DNA from: Gammaproteobacteria bacterium
GTDB lineage: Bacteria; Pseudomonadota; Gammaproteobacteria; Pseudomonadales; Pseudohongiellaceae
Direction: 5' to 3'
Assembly: GCA_018401885.1 (NCBI GenBank)
Contig: JAGYKB010000001.1
Coordinates: forward strand, 248,001-312,000
Length of the DNA stretch: 64,000 bases
Positions 60,205 to 64,000 of the stretch are shown one piece after another. The position numbers were made by a program, and so were the translations under genes. Every line of letters begins with the position of its first letter. Position 1 is the stretch's first letter. The notes beneath the pieces are model-generated. The model was not told the origin of the DNA. It searched no databases and worked only from the letters and a program-made list of their open reading frames with translations.

Positions 60205-61412
60205 GTCGACTTGCCTCGCCCGCCTGGAATAACGCATCGCGACAAGGATGGCAGCTCTGTGCCGCGCTCGTTCCTTGCACGGTTGCCGTGATAAGTTTTC
60301 AGCCAAATACGATCACACTAATCACAAGTGCATTACTCGCCGCATTTTTGTGCGTGATTTCCGTCGAGCTTATTGATCGCCGTTTTAATCCGCGCGACAC
60401 GAGAAAATCATGCACTGCGTCACTTAACTCGCATTCTTGCTTCAATGCCCTGCTTCTCGCGCTGTCGCTGAGTCTATTCATAGACCTCGCGCAGGCGACA
60501 GATGGCGGCAACTTTGCTTGGGAAAATCAAGGAAGCACACTGCGCTTTCTATTGTCAACACCCATTGCCCTCGGCGCAGTCGCTAGCCTGATTGCATTTC
60601 TGGGCATTAGCCCACTATTTAATAGAAAAGAAGCTGGTCCTTTTAGTCTGCCTGCACTGACCCTCGCACTCACGCTTACTCTGACAGCGTTGAACCGAGA
60701 AACCGACACGATGACTTCGCCACTGGCGCTCGCTGCTATGGCCTTTGGGGTTTGCTGGCTTTGTTGGCTTCGGCTGCTCCGTTTGCTCCCGATAGCTGTG
60801 TTCGTTGCCCTCGTTGTCGGCGCTTGCTTCGTGTCAGAGCCTGAATCCTTCCATACCGTTCTTTCAATGCACCTTGGCGCACTCGTTGTTATGCCAATGT
60901 TTATCGCGCGATTAGAGCTCAACTCTGCTGCAAATATTCAAACCTTTGTCGCAGGTTTTATGGCTGGCATTGTTTACTGTTACCTGACTGTATTTTCTGA
61001 TGCACCCTATTCACCCTTGTTCGCGCTATGCGTGGCAACTTTGTTAAATAATGCGTCTACCCCTTACCTCGAGACGCTTTTTATACGAGCAAACAGTCGT
61101 GCAGCGGCAACGAGCCTGGCTATAAGCCTTTCTTTTGTATTTCTGTCTGCACTCGTGCTTTTACGTTGGTTGACACACGCAAGCGAGACAGTAACTCCGT
61201 CAGCAGTGAACTCTTCCCACGCCACTTTTGCGCCGCTGATTCTCGGCCTTCTTGCATTTGTTATCGCAGGGATTACTCGCTTTTTCTTACCTCACTGTCG
61301 GCGCTGGCTACTCCACCGGCGACTGCGGCGCCGTGAGGCGATCGCGGCTTCTGGCCAAACAGTGCTCCGCGCGAGAGTAACTGGCGTGCTTCACAGACAA
61401 GCAAAGGAGTAG
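60201..61412 (+). CDS. Divergent RnfD-like membrane protein
   Basis: 403 residues with about ten hydrophobic spans. It resembles RnfD by eye: start ASPAWNNASRQGWQL with SSPYTHNQRQTSRIML, and FVAGFMAGIVYCYLTVFSDAPYSPLFALCVATLLNNASTPYLETL with the RnfD end (LIFGALAGLLVWLIRSFGG...FAVLLANITVPLID). The flavin-attachment motif (SGAT/SQAT followed by PL) is changed to TMTSPL, and the second SGAT-like loop is gone. So the covalent FMN probably is not attached. Ends 6 nt before nth. Confidence 0.75.
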   Translation: MSRLASPAWNNASRQGWQLCAALVPCTVAVISFQPNTITLITSALLAAFLCVISVELIDRRFNPRDTRKSCTASLNSHSCFNALLLALSLSLFIDLAQATDGGNFAWENQGSTLRFLLSTPIALGAVASLIAFLGISPLFNRKEAGPFSLPALTLALTLTLTALNRETDTMTSPLALAAMAFGVCWLCWLRLLRLLPIAVFVALVVGACFVSEPESFHTVLSMHLGALVVMPMFIARLELNSAANIQTFVAGFMAGIVYCYLTVFSDAPYSPLFALCVATLLNNASTPYLETLFIRANSRAAATSLAISLSFVFLSALVLLRWLTHASETVTPSAVNSSHATFAPLILGLLAFVIAGITRFFLPHCRRWLLHRRLRRREAIAASGQTVLRARVTGVLHRQAKE

Positions 61413-61418
61413 ACTTTG

Positions 61419-62054
61419 ATGAACAAAGTCAAACGGACTGAAATATTTTCCAGGCTCAGAGCCGAGAACCCTGCGCCCAAAACAGAGCTCAATTACGCAT
61501 CGCCTTTCGAGTTGCTAATCGCAGTAATGCTCTCCGCCCAGTCTACCGATGTCGGTGTCAATAAGGCGACTGACCAGCTGTTTCCGGTAGCCAATACGCC
61601 AGAGACTATTCTGGCGCTCGGTGTGAAAGGGCTTAAGGAGTACATAAAAACTATTGGCCTCTATAACACCAAGGCTGAAAATGTCATTAAGACCTGCGCA
61701 TTGTTAGTTGAGCAGCACGGCTCGCAGGTACCTTCGACTCGAGAGGAGTTGGAGGCGCTACCGGGAGTTGGACGCAAAACAGCGAACGTTGTTCTAAACA
61801 CTGCATTTAGGCAAGTAGCAATGGCTGTCGATACGCACATTTACCGCGTGTCGAATCGCACAGGAATAGCCCCGGGAAAAACTGTGTTGGCCGTCGAGAA
61901 AAAATTGATCAAACTTGTGCCTGAGGAATTTCTGCTCGATGCCCATCACTGGTTAATTCTTCACGGACGCTACGTCTGTGTCGCACGCAAACCGCGCTGT
62001 GGGGCATGCACTATCGAAGACCTCTGTGAATTCAAGCGGAAAACCAGCTATTGA
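61419..62054 (+). CDS. nth: Endonuclease III
   Basis: 211 residues from ATG 61419, with AAGGAG 9 nt upstream. Helix-hairpin-helix LPGVGRKTANVV with catalytic Lys, catalytic Asp in VDTHIYRV, and the [4Fe-4S] loop C-x6-C-x2-C-x5-C (CVARKPRCGACTIEDLC). A DNA glycosylase/AP lyase for oxidised pyrimidines. nth is the conserved last gene of rnf operons, which supports the identity of the genes before it. Confidence 0.97.
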   Translation: MNKVKRTEIFSRLRAENPAPKTELNYASPFELLIAVMLSAQSTDVGVNKATDQLFPVANTPETILALGVKGLKEYIKTIGLYNTKAENVIKTCALLVEQHGSQVPSTREELEALPGVGRKTANVVLNTAFRQVAMAVDTHIYRVSNRTGIAPGKTVLAVEKKLIKLVPEEFLLDAHHWLILHGRYVCVARKPRCGACTIEDLCEFKRKTSY

Positions 62055-62104
62055 TATCTCCTCACTCTGTTTTTTAAGCGAGGATTATTACCTTGCCAAA
62101 ACAG

Positions 62105-62141
62105 AAAAAGCCATCGAGCTTTGATCGCTCAATGGCTTTTC
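62105..62141. terminator. Bidirectional terminator between nth and argG
   Basis: AAAAGCCAT-c-GAGC and GCTC-a-ATGGCTTTT form a long stem with one mismatch, with A-run on the left and T-run on the right, so it works for nth (+) and for the convergent argG (-). Confidence 0.85.
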
Positions 62142-62166
62142 TTAGGCCCTCTAGAAGCAAGAGACT

Positions 62167-63384
62167 CTAGTGGCTTGCTCGTCCCTTTCGGGCTGCGATC
62201 CGCAGACGGAGCGCGTTGAGCTTAATAAAGCCTGCCGCGTCTTTTTGATCATACGCGCCGTCGTCTTCTTCAAATGTCGCGATGCTTTCATCAAACAGCG
62301 AATCGTCTGATTCTCTGCCAACAACAATGACATTGCCTTTGTAGAGCTTTAGGCGAACTCGACCGTTCACAAAGCGCTGCGACTCATCAATTAACGCCTG
62401 AAGAGCGAGGCGCTCAGGCGAGAACCAGTACCCGTTATAGATTAGCGATGCGTAACGCGGCATGAGATCGTCCTTGAGATGCGCCAGTTCACGATCCATG
62501 GTTAGCGACTCGATAGCGCGGTGGGCTTTAAGCATAATTGTGCCACCAGGCGTCTCATAGCATCCCCTCGACTTCATTCCCACGTAGCGATTTTCGACGA
62601 TATCAGCCCGGCCTATTCCATTCGCGCCGCCGATTTTGTTCAAGGCTTCAAGGACGGACGCCGGTGACATTTGAATACCATCAATTGCCGTTATGTCTCC
62701 CTTAGCATAATCAAGCTCTATGTAGGTAGGCGTGTCTGGCGCAGCTTCGGGCGCGACGCTCCAAAGCCACATAGCCTCTTCGGGTTCTGCAGCGGGGTCT
62801 TCTAAAATGTCGCCTTCATACGATATGTGAAGAAGGTTAGCATCCATAGAATAAGGCGATTTGGACCCACGCTTTTTCTCTACCGCGATGTCATGCTTGG
62901 CACAGTAAGCGAGTAATTTTTCCCGGGAGTTGAGATCCCATTCTCGCCACGGGGCAATAACCTGAATACCCGGGGCCAGCGCATAGGCGGCAAGCTCAAA
63001 TCGAACCTGATCATTGCCCTTGCCAGTCGCTCCATGAGAAATTGCATCGGCGCCCGTTTCCTGGGCAATCTCGACGAGCCGCTTAGCGATTAACGGTCGG
63101 GCAATGGATGTACCTAACAGATACTCACCTTCGTAGAGCGCGTTCGCGCGGAACATTGGGTAAACGTAGTCGCGCACAAACTCCTCTCGCAAATCTTCGA
63201 TGAAAATCTCTTTGATTCCCATCGCCTGGGCCTTGGCTCGAGCAGGCTCAACCTCACCGCCTTGCCCTACATCCGCTGTGAAAGTGACCACTTCACAGCC
63301 ATAGGTTTCGGTCAACCACTTAGCAATGACCGACGTGTCTAATCCACCTGAGTAAGCCAAAACGACTTTGTTTATATCCGACAT
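62167..63384 (-). CDS. argG: Argininosuccinate synthase
   Basis: 405 residues from ATG 63384 ([20 protein letters not shown]), with AAGGAG 9 nt upstream; the frame extends 13 codons further but without signal. P-loop-like [15 protein letters not shown], the ATP/citrulline region [11 protein letters not shown], and [15 protein letters not shown]. It joins citrulline and aspartate in arginine synthesis. Confidence 0.98.
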   Translation of the reverse strand: MSDINKVVLAYSGGLDTSVIAKWLTETYGCEVVTFTADVGQGGEVEPARAKAQAMGIKEIFIEDLREEFVRDYVYPMFRANALYEGEYLLGTSIARPLIAKRLVEIAQETGADAISHGATGKGNDQVRFELAAYALAPGIQVIAPWREWDLNSREKLLAYCAKHDIAVEKKRGSKSPYSMDANLLHISYEGDILEDPAAEPEEAMWLWSVAPEAAPDTPTYIELDYAKGDITAIDGIQMSPASVLEALNKIGGANGIGRADIVENRYVGMKSRGCYETPGGTIMLKAHRAIESLTMDRELAHLKDDLMPRYASLIYNGYWFSPERLALQALIDESQRFVNGRVRLKLYKGNVIVVGRESDDSLFDESIATFEEDDGAYDQKDAAGFIKLNALRLRIAARKGRASH

Positions 63385-63640
63385 ACTTGCGCTCCTTATA
63401 GCGGCCCCACGTCTGCGCGGCACCTCAACATCAACCCTGTCTGCAGTAACTGCTCTGCTAACCTAAGTATTCTATCACCACTGGGCGTGACATTCTGCTG
63501 CACTAATATCTAATATCTAAGATCAAAATGATCAACGTCAGTCGAGTGTTTAGATGCGTCACCGAATCCGCTACAATGCAGGCGCTTCCGAACACCGACG
63601 TCGCCTAGAAAATTCATTCACCCTCAAGGTGTAGATAACA

Positions 63641-64000
63641 ATGAACTCACCCGACCGCTCCCAAGAGACAAGCCCGCGGCGCCTCACTATAGATCAGCCC
63701 GATGATTGGCATCTTCACCTTAGGGACGGTGAAGCATTGAAGACGACAGTACCCCACACTGCCGCGCAGTTCGCGCGTGCGATTATCATGCCAAATTTAA
63801 AGCCCCCGGTAACGAGTCTGCAGGCGGCAAGTGACTATCGCGATCGAATTCTCAGCGCCCGACCCAGTGGCAATGAATTTGATCCATTAATGACACTGTA
63901 TCTGACTGACTCTCTTGAGCCGAGCGAAGTCGAAGCGGCATTCAACAGTGGTATTGTGCAAGCGGTGAAATACTACCCAGCCGGCGCCACGACTAATTCC
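63641..64000 (+). CDS. pyrC: Dihydroorotase, N-terminal part (runs off window)
   Basis: The ATG at 63641 opens a frame kept to the edge (120 codons). It contains [20 protein letters not shown] with the metal-binding Hx[13 protein letters not shown] and [12 protein letters not shown] (with the catalytic Lys to be carbamylated and the following conserved strand), all diagnostic of type II PyrC. It acts in pyrimidine synthesis. AAGGTG lies about 8-13 nt upstream. Divergent from argG across 256 bp, which contains a GATCA-AAA-TGATC palindrome at 63521. Confidence 0.96.
   Translation, partial: MNSPDRSQETSPRRLTIDQPDDWHLHLRDGEALKTTVPHTAAQFARAIIMPNLKPPVTSLQAASDYRDRILSARPSGNEFDPLMTLYLTDSLEPSEVEAAFNSGIVQAVKYYPAGATTNS

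Noticed and set aside
63521-63533. GATCA-AAA-TGATC palindrome as an ArgR or FNR site
   Set aside because: It does not match the ARG box or the TTGAT-N4-ATCAA consensus; kept only as an unexplained small palindrome.

Overview
The window is a densely coded stretch of a gammaproteobacterial chromosome. The families are housekeeping ones (SMC, IHF, PheST, RpsA, GyrA, Ccm system I, MetG), and the gene order closely follows the Pseudomonas/Cellvibrio type of chromosome: tRNA-Val-thrS-infC-rpmI-rplT-pheST-ihfA-merR-tRNA-Pro, and ihfB-rpsA-cmk-(tyrA.aroA)-pheA-gyrA / mtaD-ubiG-mupP-yciK. I see no phage, insertion sequence, CRISPR array or large island. A marine, somewhat streamlined gammaproteobacterium fits, but genus and order cannot be fixed from the sequence alone. 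The order and gene-presence comparisons below rest on remembered gene orders, not on a search.

Layout. 1-4.1 kb: 5' part of zipA and smc (both -). 4.4-4.9 kb: a lone ribbon-helix-helix antitoxin with what may be a toxin stub, a heptamer repeat and tRNA-Pro. 5.0-12.8 kb: the minus-strand translation/IHF cluster under a strong promoter before tRNA-Val. 12.9-20.9 kb: uvrB, tRNA-Asn, a secreted prolyl isomerase, a two-gene remnant of a surface-polysaccharide locus (wbpM-like and wbpL-like), a ComEA-like protein, pyrF and lapA. 21.1-30.0 kb: ihfB, rpsA, cmk, fused tyrA.aroA, pheA, gyrA. 30.3-33.9 kb (+): mtaD, ubiG, mupP, yciK. 33.9-38.6 kb (-): rluB, scpB, scpA, trpS, yciO. 38.7-39.7 kb (+): yciB, yciI. 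39.7-41.1 kb (-): prolyl isomerase, xthA. 41.1-41.8 kb: a regulatory interval with a CRP-type palindrome and a self-contained 37-residue membrane-peptide transcription unit. 41.8-44.2 kb (-): moaB, moaA, a LysE exporter. 44.2-52.7 kb (-): the complete ccmABCDEFGHI set preceded by an isolated fliA. 52.7-53.5 kb: 840 bp without a gene. 53.5-62.1 kb: dcd (-), then a plus-strand series rubredoxin-metG-HtrA-like protease-rnfA-like-rnfB-short rnfC-rnfD-like-nth. 62.2-64 kb: argG (-) and the start of pyrC (+).

The most unusual part is 58.3-61.4 kb. It occupies the place where related bacteria have rnfABCDGE-nth. RnfB keeps all twelve cluster cysteines. The RnfA-like protein seems to have lost its two conserved iron-sulfur cysteines, RnfC is reduced to its two-[4Fe-4S] domain without the NADH/FMN part, RnfD has lost its flavinylation motif, and rnfG and rnfE are missing. 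The frames are open and overlap by start/stop codons from the protease through rnfD, and a rubredoxin gene leads the same series. This looks like a rebuilt, flavin-free, ferredoxin-type membrane electron carrier rather than random decay. Other signs of gene loss by excision are serC, hisC and mtnA missing around gyrA, a chorismate-mutase-less PheA, mrp missing between dcd and metG, the O-antigen interval reduced to its two end genes, and fliA stripped of flagellar and chemotaxis neighbours.
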